Notes under the pieces: generated by a model
The model's database searches: none
Told to the model about the DNA's origin: nothing
Seen by the model: only the letters and a program-made list of their open reading frames with translations
Position numbers and translations under genes: made by a program
Part shown: in pieces, positions 25,110 through 32,545 of the stretch
How positions within the stretch are numbered: the first letter of the stretch is position 1
How the letters are laid out: every line of letters begins with the position of its first letter
Source: Candidatus Methanomethylicota archaeon
GTDB taxonomy: Archaea > Thermoproteota > Methanomethylicia > Culexarchaeales > Culexarchaeaceae
DNA length: 64,000 nt
Direction of reading: 5' to 3'
NCBI GenBank assembly: GCA_020833005.1
Contig: JAJHRD010000005.1
Location: forward strand, 1-64,000

Positions 25110-26627
25110 TTATATTCCCTCCTTAAACTTCCTGTATGTGTGGTAGTCTAGGTATATTAGGTGTGGGTTGCTGCTTTGCCATTCAACGTTGAATTTCTCA
25201 GTTCTCTTACGCTTCTCAACTATCTTTGGGGTTACAGTTATTAGGTATGCGTCGCTTCCAGCCCCTGATCCGAAGCTTGTTAGGAGGATCTTCTCGTATG
25301 GTTTGGCAATGTCTAGAACTGCAGCTAACCCTGCTGGGCTTGATCCGGAGTATAGGTTTCCAAATTTCGTTACTTTTAATGATGGTATGCATTGCTCCTC
25401 CCTGAATCCCAGTCTTCTAGCGGCTCGTAGTGGGAATTTGGCGTTTGGCTGGTGTGGGATGAAGTAGTTTATGTCTTTTGGTGTTAGATTCATTTTGTCC
25501 ATAAGCTTCTTTGCAGCTTTAATTATATGTTTGAAGTATGCTGGTTCACCTGTGAATCTCCCTCCATGTAGTGGATATTTCTGTCCATCCCTCCTCCAGA
25601 AGTCAGGTGTATCTGAGGTTACTGAGTACCACCCCTCTATTTCAGCTATCACATCCATGTTACCTATTATGTATGCTGCTGCACCATAACCTACGAAGTA
25701 GTCTAATTCCCCTCCAGGTTGATCTCTTGGAGCTGCTTGTGAATTGTCAGTTCCTATGACCATTGTGAAGTATTCCTCCCCCTTCTCAGCCATGTACTTT
25801 GATATTGCCGCTGCATCTTTGAACATGCTTGTAGCCGCTTTGCATGCGAATTCCGTGTCTATGGCATCCACCCCTCTAACTCCATCCCCTAGGTTTTCTC
25901 CTAGATCCAATACTTGTGCAACTTTTGATGCTATTGGTTTTACTGCGTATGGGTTTGATTCCGTTCCCACATAAACCTTCTTGATCCTCCACCCATGTAA
26001 TGCAGCTTGTATTAGTGCAAGTTTCCCAGCTTCCACGGCAGCTGTTATTGAGTCTTCATCTAGGAATGGTACTGACCTCTCAGTATCCCCCTCCCTTATC
26101 CTGAATCTGGATGTGTATAATGCATATCCAACTATTCCAGGCTTCTCAGATGGTTCCTTCGGCTCTTTAGTTTCGTATGGTATGTATGGGTAGTATTCGT
26201 CTGCGAATGTGAATGTGAGTGATGTTGTTGGCACTATTTCATGGGGCTCCGTTGAATATCTCCTCCTAAATCTGAATACAACTTCTCTCCCCTCATAATC
26301 CTCAGGTTTGAATTGTGAGTTTTGTATGTGGTCTGTTAGCCTTGCAGGTATCCTTATGTCTGCTTCCGGTATTCTAACTATTCCATAAATGTATGGTGAG
26401 AGGATTTTGAATTTGTTTGTGGGGTCATCTATTAATGTGCATGCTTCCAAAACCCCCTTACTATATAGGTAGCTTGCCTCCTCCATTTTACCCATACTCT
26501 TCCTTCCACATTTTGGGCAGTAGTATCTTGGCTTGAAATATCTTCTTCCACATATTGGGCATATGCTTCCACGTAGCCTATCCGATATGTAACTTACCCT
26601 CCTCTCTATGGGTTCTGAACTCACCAT
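25110..26627 (-). CDS. DUF35 domain fused to HMG-CoA synthase
   Basis: HMG-CoA synthase joins acetyl-CoA and acetoacetyl-CoA, the committed entry to the mevalonate route to archaeal lipids. Residues of about 20-150 are a DUF35 rubredoxin-like zinc ribbon (CPIC, CPKC) and OB fold, normally a separate protein that scaffolds the thiolase-synthase complex. From about 165 onward is the synthase, with Glu in GTESNPYAV, nucleophile Cys in TEFACKA (about 262) and His in FIPHQPNAKFP (about 392), all present. ATG 26627 is chosen, overlapping the thiolase-like gene stop; GTG 26624 is an alternative 6 nt after GGTG. Confidence 0.88.
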   Translation of the reverse strand: MVSSEPIERRVSYISDRLRGSICPICGRRYFKPRYYCPKCGRKSMGKMEEASYLYSKGVLEACTLIDDPTNKFKILSPYIYGIVRIPEADIRIPARLTDHIQNSQFKPEDYEGREVVFRFRRRYSTEPHEIVPTTSLTFTFADEYYPYIPYETKEPKEPSEKPGIVGYALYTSRFRIREGDTERSVPFLDEDSITAAVEAGKLALIQAALHGWRIKKVYVGTESNPYAVKPIASKVAQVLDLGENLGDGVRGVDAIDTEFACKAATSMFKDAAAISKYMAEKGEEYFTMVIGTDNSQAAPRDQPGGELDYFVGYGAAAYIIGNMDVIAEIEGWYSVTSDTPDFWRRDGQKYPLHGGRFTGEPAYFKHIIKAAKKLMDKMNLTPKDINYFIPHQPNAKFPLRAARRLGFREEQCIPSLKVTKFGNLYSGSSPAGLAAVLDIAKPYEKILLTSFGSGAGSDAYLITVTPKIVEKRKRTEKFNVEWQSSNPHLIYLDYHTYRKFKEGI

Positions 26628-27820
26628 TCCCACCTCCCGAAAATGTTTACATATGTTTTCGTTCCAAACCCTTCATGCTCCACATTTAATGCGTAATCCC
26701 CATCTTCTATGGGTATCTGTCTATCTCCAGCCTTCCCCATCAATTGTAGGTATATTTCAATTATTTGTGCACCTCCAGTTGCTCCATATGGATTTCCATC
26801 AGCTTTAAGTCCACCATTAGTGTTAACATATATCTCCCCTCCCCTCGCCTCGTATGCGTATCTCTTATTCTCCATACTTTTAATTATCGCTTTCCAAGCT
26901 TCCCCCGAACTATATACTCCAATATCTTCCAATGCTATTAGCTCCATTAATGTTGATTGATCATATAACTCCATTAGCTTTATTTTCTCAATCCCCACTT
27001 TAGCTTCTTCCATAGCTTTCCTTGCAGCTATCCTAGTTGATTTGAATCCAGCTAAATCCTCCCTTGAGGAGTATGATAGGTAGTCTGTGGCTACCCCCCT
27101 CCCAATTATGCTAACCCCCCTCTTCACCCCAATTTCCCTAGCCTTTTCTTCGCTGGCCAATATTATTGCTGTAGCTCCATCTGATATGGGTGCATAATCG
27201 TATAATCCCAGGATTCTTCCACTCCTAGCTTTTATAATAGTATCTACGTCAACTTTTACTCTGTAGAATTGTGCATCTTGGTTTTTGGAGCCATATTCAT
27301 GGTTTTTGTGGGATATGTATGCTAGAGCTTTCATTAATCCTTCCACATCGCTCCCCCTTAAACCATGCTTCTTAATGTATTCCCTTAGCATTAGCTCGTG
27401 GTGTGCTTCCATGCTTCCACCAGCATAATAGCTACATGAGTCCATTAACATCATTATATCATCTCTAATCTTGTCAAGTCTATCATTCATCTTTTCAATT
27501 CCACCCACCAGTACGATTTTGTATCGGCCAGCTTCTATGGCGTTGCATGCATGGTTTACTGCTGAACTGAATGATCTAGCAGTCTCCATGGGTATGTGGA
27601 GGTCTAAGATCTCTGATAGGAACCCCTCTTCTAGGCCTATCTTGTTTGTTAATTGTAGGAAGTAGTTTGATACCATTACTGCATCAAGATCCTTCCTCTC
27701 TATTCCAGCTGATTCCAATGCTTTTAACCCAGCTTGCTCCATTAATTCTTCGGGGTCTTTTTCGTAGTGTTCTCCGAAGGGTGTTCTTCCACATCCTATT
27801 ATCACAACTCTATTCGACAT
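26621..27820 (-). CDS. Thiolase-fold protein lacking catalytic Cys and His
   Basis: SCP2/acetoacetyl-CoA thiolase family by its start (VVIIGCGRTPFGEHY), VGGIEKM and the NGGLKADG segment. At the nucleophile position the sequence reads METARSFSSA, placing Arg82 where Cys belongs, with spacing to the next conserved glycine preserved; the conserved GHPxGATG is GNPYGATG, so His is Asn343. Both changes are in clean codons. It is translationally coupled to the DUF35-HMG-CoA synthase fusion. It may be a structural partner or CoA-binding scaffold rather than a thiolase. That role is inference. Confidence 0.8.
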   Translation of the reverse strand: MSNRVVIIGCGRTPFGEHYEKDPEELMEQAGLKALESAGIERKDLDAVMVSNYFLQLTNKIGLEEGFLSEILDLHIPMETARSFSSAVNHACNAIEAGRYKIVLVGGIEKMNDRLDKIRDDIMMLMDSCSYYAGGSMEAHHELMLREYIKKHGLRGSDVEGLMKALAYISHKNHEYGSKNQDAQFYRVKVDVDTIIKARSGRILGLYDYAPISDGATAIILASEEKAREIGVKRGVSIIGRGVATDYLSYSSREDLAGFKSTRIAARKAMEEAKVGIEKIKLMELYDQSTLMELIALEDIGVYSSGEAWKAIIKSMENKRYAYEARGGEIYVNTNGGLKADGNPYGATGGAQIIEIYLQLMGKAGDRQIPIEDGDYALNVEHEGFGTKTYVNIFGRWEW

Positions 27821-27848
27821 TTGTCGATCACCATTACGTTTACAGTCG

Positions 27849-27862
27849 ATTTAAATACATAT
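27849..27862 (+). promoter_or_regulatory. TATA-like box before the M23-like gene
   Basis: ATTTAAATACATAT lies about 20-33 nt before ATG 27882. It also sits in the divergent gap with the thiolase-like gene, so it may serve either direction. Confidence 0.4.
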
Positions 27863-27881
27863 AAGCCCATTCAATTTAAAA

Positions 27882-28778
27882 ATGTGTTGGTGGCTGTTTA
27901 TAGGTGGATTCAAAGCCATTGCGGAGTGTATGGGCTTAAAGTTGAAAATACCCGATAGATGTTGGTTTAGCTTCTTCAATAGTCCATATCCATCTCATAA
28001 ATCCTCATCAGCCATAGACATATATTATCCTGAGGGTGAGGGGCTTATGCCCATCGATGATGGAGTTGTCTTGGAAGTTGAGAAGTTTGAGTGTCCAGTT
28101 AGGAGGGCTGATGCCTCCCCCTTCGATTACCTAACATTGATAAGGGTTGATGAAGATGTTGTTTTGAAAATCCTCCATGTGAAGCCTAATGTAAAACCCG
28201 GTGAAAAGCTCCATTTAGGGGATCCCATTGGTAAGATAATTGTTTCAGGCTTCCTATCCCCATGGTCCAATATCCACATGCACTTGGAGTTTAGGAGTTT
28301 ACATGATCCATATAGAGCTTTGGGAGGGTTTAGAATTGATATTCGTGAAACTGTAAATTTACTCCCAAAGCCAAGTCAAATTGAGAATCCCTTTACAATT
28401 GAGGAGATATGTGAAAACTACATGTGGCTTAAGCCTAGAACGAAGTTTAACTTCCAGTGCGGTTTAATGCTTATGGTTAATGATAAACTTCTTTGGGTTG
28501 ATGGTGGAATACCACACTACAATTATGGTGCAATCCTCGGGTTTAATGGTCTGGGATCTATACGTTATGTTGATGGGGTATCTCTAGGAGAAATATACTT
28601 CCATACACATCCATACTCCCTATTTAAACCTAAATGCAAAGTTTACGTTGATGGTTTAATGGTTAAGGGTTTAGGAAGCTATATCGGTAACCCACTATTA
28701 AAGGTGATCTTCGATCGCAATGTTAATGGCTATGCTGATTGGAGGGTTGGAGATCAAGTTGAATTATCCTTTAAGTAA
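27882..28778 (+). CDS. M23-like (LytM/lysostaphin-type) peptidase domain protein
   Basis: The segment SHKSSSAIDIYYPEGEGLMPIDDGVV resembles the M23 fold opening with a His and Asp metal pair, and IHMHLEFR supplies the HxH motif; between them GDPIGKIIVSG is typical of the biotinyl-hybrid-like fold. Bacterial M23 enzymes cut murein peptide bridges. About 150 C-terminal residues are unassigned. Either ATG 27882 (near a TATA box) or ATG 27930 is the start; the first 16 residues are hydrophobic but not a clear signal peptide. Archaeal M23 relatives exist with unknown substrates, so peptidase activity is plausible, not shown. Confidence 0.65.
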   Translation: MCWWLFIGGFKAIAECMGLKLKIPDRCWFSFFNSPYPSHKSSSAIDIYYPEGEGLMPIDDGVVLEVEKFECPVRRADASPFDYLTLIRVDEDVVLKILHVKPNVKPGEKLHLGDPIGKIIVSGFLSPWSNIHMHLEFRSLHDPYRALGGFRIDIRETVNLLPKPSQIENPFTIEEICENYMWLKPRTKFNFQCGLMLMVNDKLLWVDGGIPHYNYGAILGFNGLGSIRYVDGVSLGEIYFHTHPYSLFKPKCKVYVDGLMVKGLGSYIGNPLLKVIFDRNVNGYADWRVGDQVELSFK

Positions 28779-28842
28779 ACATGTACTTCATGATGGGTAG
28801 AATTATATTTCCTTATTGCCTTAAAGTATTTTGGTGATCGTT

Positions 28843-30027
28843 TTGGGTAGGAGAACTGAATATCTTAAAGCTGAATTGGAGAATTTGAAGGCTCAAGGAT
28901 TATACTTTGTGGAGAGGGTTAGGGTTGGGCCTCCAGATAATAGGGTTGTGATTAGGGGGGTTGAGTATATTCTAATGTGCTCCAACAATTACCTTGGACT
29001 TGCAAATCACCCTAAGATTAGGGAGGCTGCCATTAGAGCTATAGAAGAGTATGGTGTTGGGGCTGGAGCTGTTCGCCCAATATCTGGAACCACAGATCTA
29101 CATATTGAGGCTGAAGAGAAGATTGCAAAGTTTAAACGTAGGGAGGCTGCAATACTATTCCAATCTGGCTACGTTGCCAATGTGGGCGCCATATCAGCTT
29201 TGGTTGGTGATGAAGATGCAATACTTAGTGAGGAGCTTAATCATGGTAGCATAATTGATGGTATAAGGCTTACGAAGGCTAAGAGGCTGATATATAAGCA
29301 TTTGAATATGGAGGATTTGGAAGCTAAGTTGAAGGAGGCTAAGGATTCCAGAAGGAGATTCATAATAACTGATGGTGTCTTCAGTATGGATGGCGATATA
29401 GCTCCACTGGATAAGATTGCTGATTTGGCTGACAAGTATGATGCAATAGTGTATGTTGATGATGCTCACGGTGAGGGTGTTTTAGGGGATCATGGTAGGG
29501 GTATTGTGGATCACTTCAAACTTCATGATAGAATAGATATTGAGATGGGGACTTTATCCAAAGCCTTCGGAGTTATAGGCGGATACATTGCCAGTTCAAA
29601 GGAAGTTGTGGAATACCTCAAGCAGAGGGCTAGACCACATCTTCTTAGTAGCGCATTGAATCCACCTGACGTTGCAGCTATAATTGCAGCCATAGACTTG
29701 CTTTCCTCAAGTGATGAGCCTTTAAAGAAGCTCTGGAGCAATGCTAGATACTTCCAGAAGTCCCTTGTGGATAGAGGGTTTAATATTGGCAATACCAAGA
29801 CCCCCATAACTCCAGTTATGATTGGTGATGAGAAGAAGACTCAGCAGTTGGTGGAGATGTTATTTAATGATTATCATATATTCGTTCAAGCAGTGGTTTA
29901 TCCATGGGTTCCAAGGGGGACTGCTAGGATTAGATTCCAGCCAAATGCCACTCACAGCATTGAGGATTTAAATTACGTTATTGACTCTTTGACTGAAGCT
30001 GCCAAGAAGATTGGTGTATTAACTTAG
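28843..30027 (+). CDS. kbl: Glycine C-acetyltransferase (KBL) / 8-amino-7-oxononanoate synthase family
   Basis: Alpha-oxoamine synthase, a fold-type I PLP enzyme joining glycine or alanine with an acyl-CoA. It has CSNNYLGLANHP, VRPISGTTDLH, FQSGYVAN, the Asp in YVDDAHGEGVLG and the PLP lysine in GTLSKAFGVIGGY. Glycine cleavage genes nearby favour 2-amino-3-ketobutyrate CoA ligase in threonine/glycine metabolism over biotin synthesis; no biotin genes are seen. TTG 28843 follows GGTG (28833-28836) by 6 nt. Confidence 0.85.
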   Translation: MGRRTEYLKAELENLKAQGLYFVERVRVGPPDNRVVIRGVEYILMCSNNYLGLANHPKIREAAIRAIEEYGVGAGAVRPISGTTDLHIEAEEKIAKFKRREAAILFQSGYVANVGAISALVGDEDAILSEELNHGSIIDGIRLTKAKRLIYKHLNMEDLEAKLKEAKDSRRRFIITDGVFSMDGDIAPLDKIADLADKYDAIVYVDDAHGEGVLGDHGRGIVDHFKLHDRIDIEMGTLSKAFGVIGGYIASSKEVVEYLKQRARPHLLSSALNPPDVAAIIAAIDLLSSSDEPLKKLWSNARYFQKSLVDRGFNIGNTKTPITPVMIGDEKKTQQLVEMLFNDYHIFVQAVVYPWVPRGTARIRFQPNATHSIEDLNYVIDSLTEAAKKIGVLT

Positions 30028-30206
30028 ACTTCAACGTAATACTCCCTTTCCTCAATTACCCTTCCACATACACTACATTTTTTAACTTCAATCCTCCTAT
30101 TACCATAAGTTTTTAATTCCACGTCAACTTTTACGAATCTATCACAATTTGAGCAGTATGCTTCTTCGCTTAATATCCTCTTTATACCTTTAATTATCCT
30201 TCTCAC
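30024..30206 (-). CDS. Small zinc-ribbon protein
   Basis: A 60-residue protein with YCSNC and KCSVCGR, a four-cysteine zinc ribbon, on a basic helical N-terminus (MRRIIKGIKRIL). Its ATG overlaps the stop of the YkgJ-like gene by 4 bp, so it is the last gene of the ribophorin-like operon. Function unknown; it resembles the small zinc ribbons often seen beside translation or RNA genes. Confidence 0.75.
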   Translation of the reverse strand: MRRIIKGIKRILSEEAYCSNCDRFVKVDVELKTYGNRRIEVKKCSVCGRVIEEREYYVEV

Positions 30207-30571
30207 TTCCTCAACCCCTCAACTTCAATCAATAATTTGATTAATTTAGGCTTCTTTTTACATATTTCCCTTATGGTCACTGTTTTTGAGGCTGGGCATT
30301 CATCGTCTACGCCCACGTATCCCCCCTCAATGTATACTACTGGGTATATCCTGCACCCTTCAGGTCTATCCCTATATATTTTGCATTTCATGTTTTTTGG
30401 GTTTAGGAAGTAGCAGTGTCCATTTATGTTTCTTAGTTTGAGTTTACCATCATTTTCCACGGAGAATTCCCATCTCCTATATCCAAGCCTTTCAATTCTC
30501 TCTATATCTCTACGTGTAAGTGGCATTTGTGTTTCAATGCAACATCTTCCACATTTTAGGCATTTAACCAT
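30203..30571 (-). CDS. YkgJ-type cysteine cluster protein
   Basis: The start CLKCGRCCIETQMPLTRRDIERI and later HCYFLNPKNMKCKIYRDRPEGCRIYP form the CxxCGxCC...C...C...C pattern of the YkgJ/UPF0153 family, thought to bind zinc or an Fe-S cluster. ATG 30571 is chosen because GGTG lies 5 nt upstream. The reading frame extends further upstream but there runs out of frame over a ferredoxin gene, so that part is not coding in this frame. Function unknown. Confidence 0.82.
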   Translation of the reverse strand: MVKCLKCGRCCIETQMPLTRRDIERIERLGYRRWEFSVENDGKLKLRNINGHCYFLNPKNMKCKIYRDRPEGCRIYPVVYIEGGYVGVDDECPASKTVTIREICKKKPKLIKLLIEVEGLRK

Positions 30572-30591
30572 CAATCCACCCATATGTAGGT

Positions 30592-30791
30592 TTATTTTAT
30601 GATTACTTTTATTGCATTTCTTGGGCATTCTGCTTCGCATATTTTGCATCCAATGCATAGGCTTATCCTTGATGGCTTTATACTTCCATTGGAATCCATT
30701 GTGTATACTTCCACTGGGCATGATTGTATGCAGTTTCCACATCCTATACATTTCCCATAGTCTAATGTGATTTCTATTGGCGTAGCCCCAT
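30592..30791 (-). CDS. 2[4Fe-4S] ferredoxin, start codon out of frame
   Basis: The frame ending with TAA at 30592-30594 encodes PIEITLDYGKC, then CIGCGNCIQSCP and, about 25 residues later, CIGCKICEAECP, a complete two-cluster ferredoxin of about 62 residues. No ATG, GTG or TTG opens this frame. An ATG at 30789-30791, after a GAGGGG ribosome-binding-like run, is one nucleotide out of frame through a run of four G. A fifth G would give MGATPIEITLD, typical of the family. Either a sequencing deletion, a true frameshift or a non-standard start explains this. It lies between the ribophorin-like and YkgJ-like genes. Confidence 0.75.
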
Positions 30792-30796
30792 CCCCT

Positions 30797-32437
30797 CTAC
30801 AGCTTTATTTCCCTCAATTCATTTATTCTTGCATCTATTCTCCTCATTATTCTCGCGTATGCCTTTTCATTGGCGTCTCTTATTCTTTGGTACTCAACCC
30901 TCCTTATAGTTTTTGAAATCCTCCTCCCCTCAATATCTTCAATTCTATCCATTAATGCTTTAAGTTTCCCCATCTCCTCCTCTATCTCCCCTATTTTGCT
31001 TCTCGCTTCCTCAGATTCAACTTTCATTTTCGCTTCGTTTATCTTATCAGTTAAAGCTTTTATTTCATCCATTATCCTCTTCTTCTCCTCAAGGTATTGC
31101 TTTCTGCTTATTTCTTCATCCCCATATTTCTCAATGGTTTCCTTAAGTTTTATGTATAAGTCCTTCTCCTTCAAGTATGCATCGTATATGGCTCTTATAT
31201 AGCTTACCTTTGTAGCCATCTTCACTTTACTGAACCTGTATTTTAGGTATATTGTGGATGTGGCTGTCAATGCTATTATCGTGTATGCCAGTATGTTTAT
31301 TGGTATTTGCATTGGGGTTTGCCCTGGTATGTATGTTGCCTTTAAATCGCTTGCTCCATAATCTTTTGCTATGAATCCACTTAAATCATATTTTAATATT
31401 GTACCTTCAATTTTCGTTGGGTTTCCAGTGTAACTCAATATTTTTGTCCCTTCACTGAATTTCACGGTTACATTCATTTGCTTTATTGGTGTCTGTATTA
31501 TGGTGTCTATTGGTATTGTAAGTGTCTCCTGTTGTCCTCCAGCCACATATCTTTCCCTTGGAAGTTTGTATTCCAGTGTGAAGCCATATGTCCATCCGCT
31601 TTGTAAGTCTATTCTCGGGTATATTGTTACTATTGTGGCTGTGGATGTTGAGTTCACTTTGTAGTTTACTGGTCCAAGTGGATCTGTGGCTGAGGATATG
31701 GAGGTTCCTGGTGGCATGTGGAATTTGAATCCAGCCCCCCTACTTATGGTGGTATCCATTGGATTCCTAACTGTAATTTCATCCTTCACTCCTATTTCTT
31801 GTCCAATGTTCACATATCTAATTATTTTATCGATCACTATTGGTGTTATGCTTGCTTTGAATGATGTGTATAATTCTATTGTGGTTTGCATTGGTAGTGG
31901 GGATTGGGCGTATTTCGCTTTCCATCCATCCATTGTGGTTATGTTTGTTGGCGGTATTATTGTGGTGACATTCAATGTTTCCGCTGGATATATTATGGTG
32001 GTGTTGAATGCTTCAATTGTCACGTCCAGTATTGGGTATATTGGGTATTGGAATACATATTTGTCTGCAGATTTCTTTAAATGGTTTATTAGGTATGTTT
32101 CTATGGTAATCTTCCCCTTAACCCCCCCTAAAACCACTATTTTTACTCCATTCTCCTCGTTCTCTAATGCTAAATCTCTAACTCCCTTTTCATCGTAGGC
32201 TTTAACCATGAATAACTCATTTGAATATTGTTTTGGTATGTGTTGGGTTAGATTTACCGTAACTTCAGGTATGTATATTTCATCTCTTACTATTGCGTAG
32301 TTTGCATGTATCTCTATAATTCTCTTCCCACTTGACCCCATGATTTGAGCATTGATTTGGTATAAGTTTGTGTATAGGCTTAGCATTGTCAATATAATGA
32401 TCAATGTTACTGGAATGGGCTTCCCAATCTTCATCAT
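30797..32437 (-). CDS. Ribophorin I (OST1)-like membrane protein
   Basis: A 546-residue protein with an N-terminal signal helix (about 8-28), a beta-rich ectodomain with several Asn-x-Ser/Thr sequons, one membrane helix (about 378-398) and a 145-residue charged helical cytoplasmic tail. This is the topology of eukaryotic ribophorin I, a non-catalytic oligosaccharyltransferase subunit whose tail is a helical bundle facing the ribosome. The segment PRIDLQSGWTYGFTLEYKLP (274-293) matches the ribophorin pattern PRxPLxGGWxxxxxxxYxLP. It heads an operon with ferredoxin, YkgJ-like and zinc-ribbon genes. The STT3-type transferase is elsewhere in the window. Homology is inferred from one motif plus topology. 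Confidence 0.62.
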   Translation of the reverse strand: MMKIGKPIPVTLIIILTMLSLYTNLYQINAQIMGSSGKRIIEIHANYAIVRDEIYIPEVTVNLTQHIPKQYSNELFMVKAYDEKGVRDLALENEENGVKIVVLGGVKGKITIETYLINHLKKSADKYVFQYPIYPILDVTIEAFNTTIIYPAETLNVTTIIPPTNITTMDGWKAKYAQSPLPMQTTIELYTSFKASITPIVIDKIIRYVNIGQEIGVKDEITVRNPMDTTISRGAGFKFHMPPGTSISSATDPLGPVNYKVNSTSTATIVTIYPRIDLQSGWTYGFTLEYKLPRERYVAGGQQETLTIPIDTIIQTPIKQMNVTVKFSEGTKILSYTGNPTKIEGTILKYDLSGFIAKDYGASDLKATYIPGQTPMQIPINILAYTIIALTATSTIYLKYRFSKVKMATKVSYIRAIYDAYLKEKDLYIKLKETIEKYGDEEISRKQYLEEKKRIMDEIKALTDKINEAKMKVESEEARSKIGEIEEEMGKLKALMDRIEDIEGRRISKTIRRVEYQRIRDANEKAYARIMRRIDARINELREIKL

Positions 32438-32545
32438 AGACCTTCACTTACTCCTTAAATTTATGTCCTCTTCACCTTAATAATAATTTGTTTGACCCCC
32501 TATTTAACCGACAAGATTAAATTATGTATAACTTAACTCTCTATT

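Noticed and set aside
30572-30751. N-terminal extension of the YkgJ-type gene rich in Met, Lys and His
   Set aside because: It is the out-of-frame shadow of the ferredoxin gene, whose cysteine motifs are in another frame; GGTG 5 nt before ATG 30571 marks the real start.
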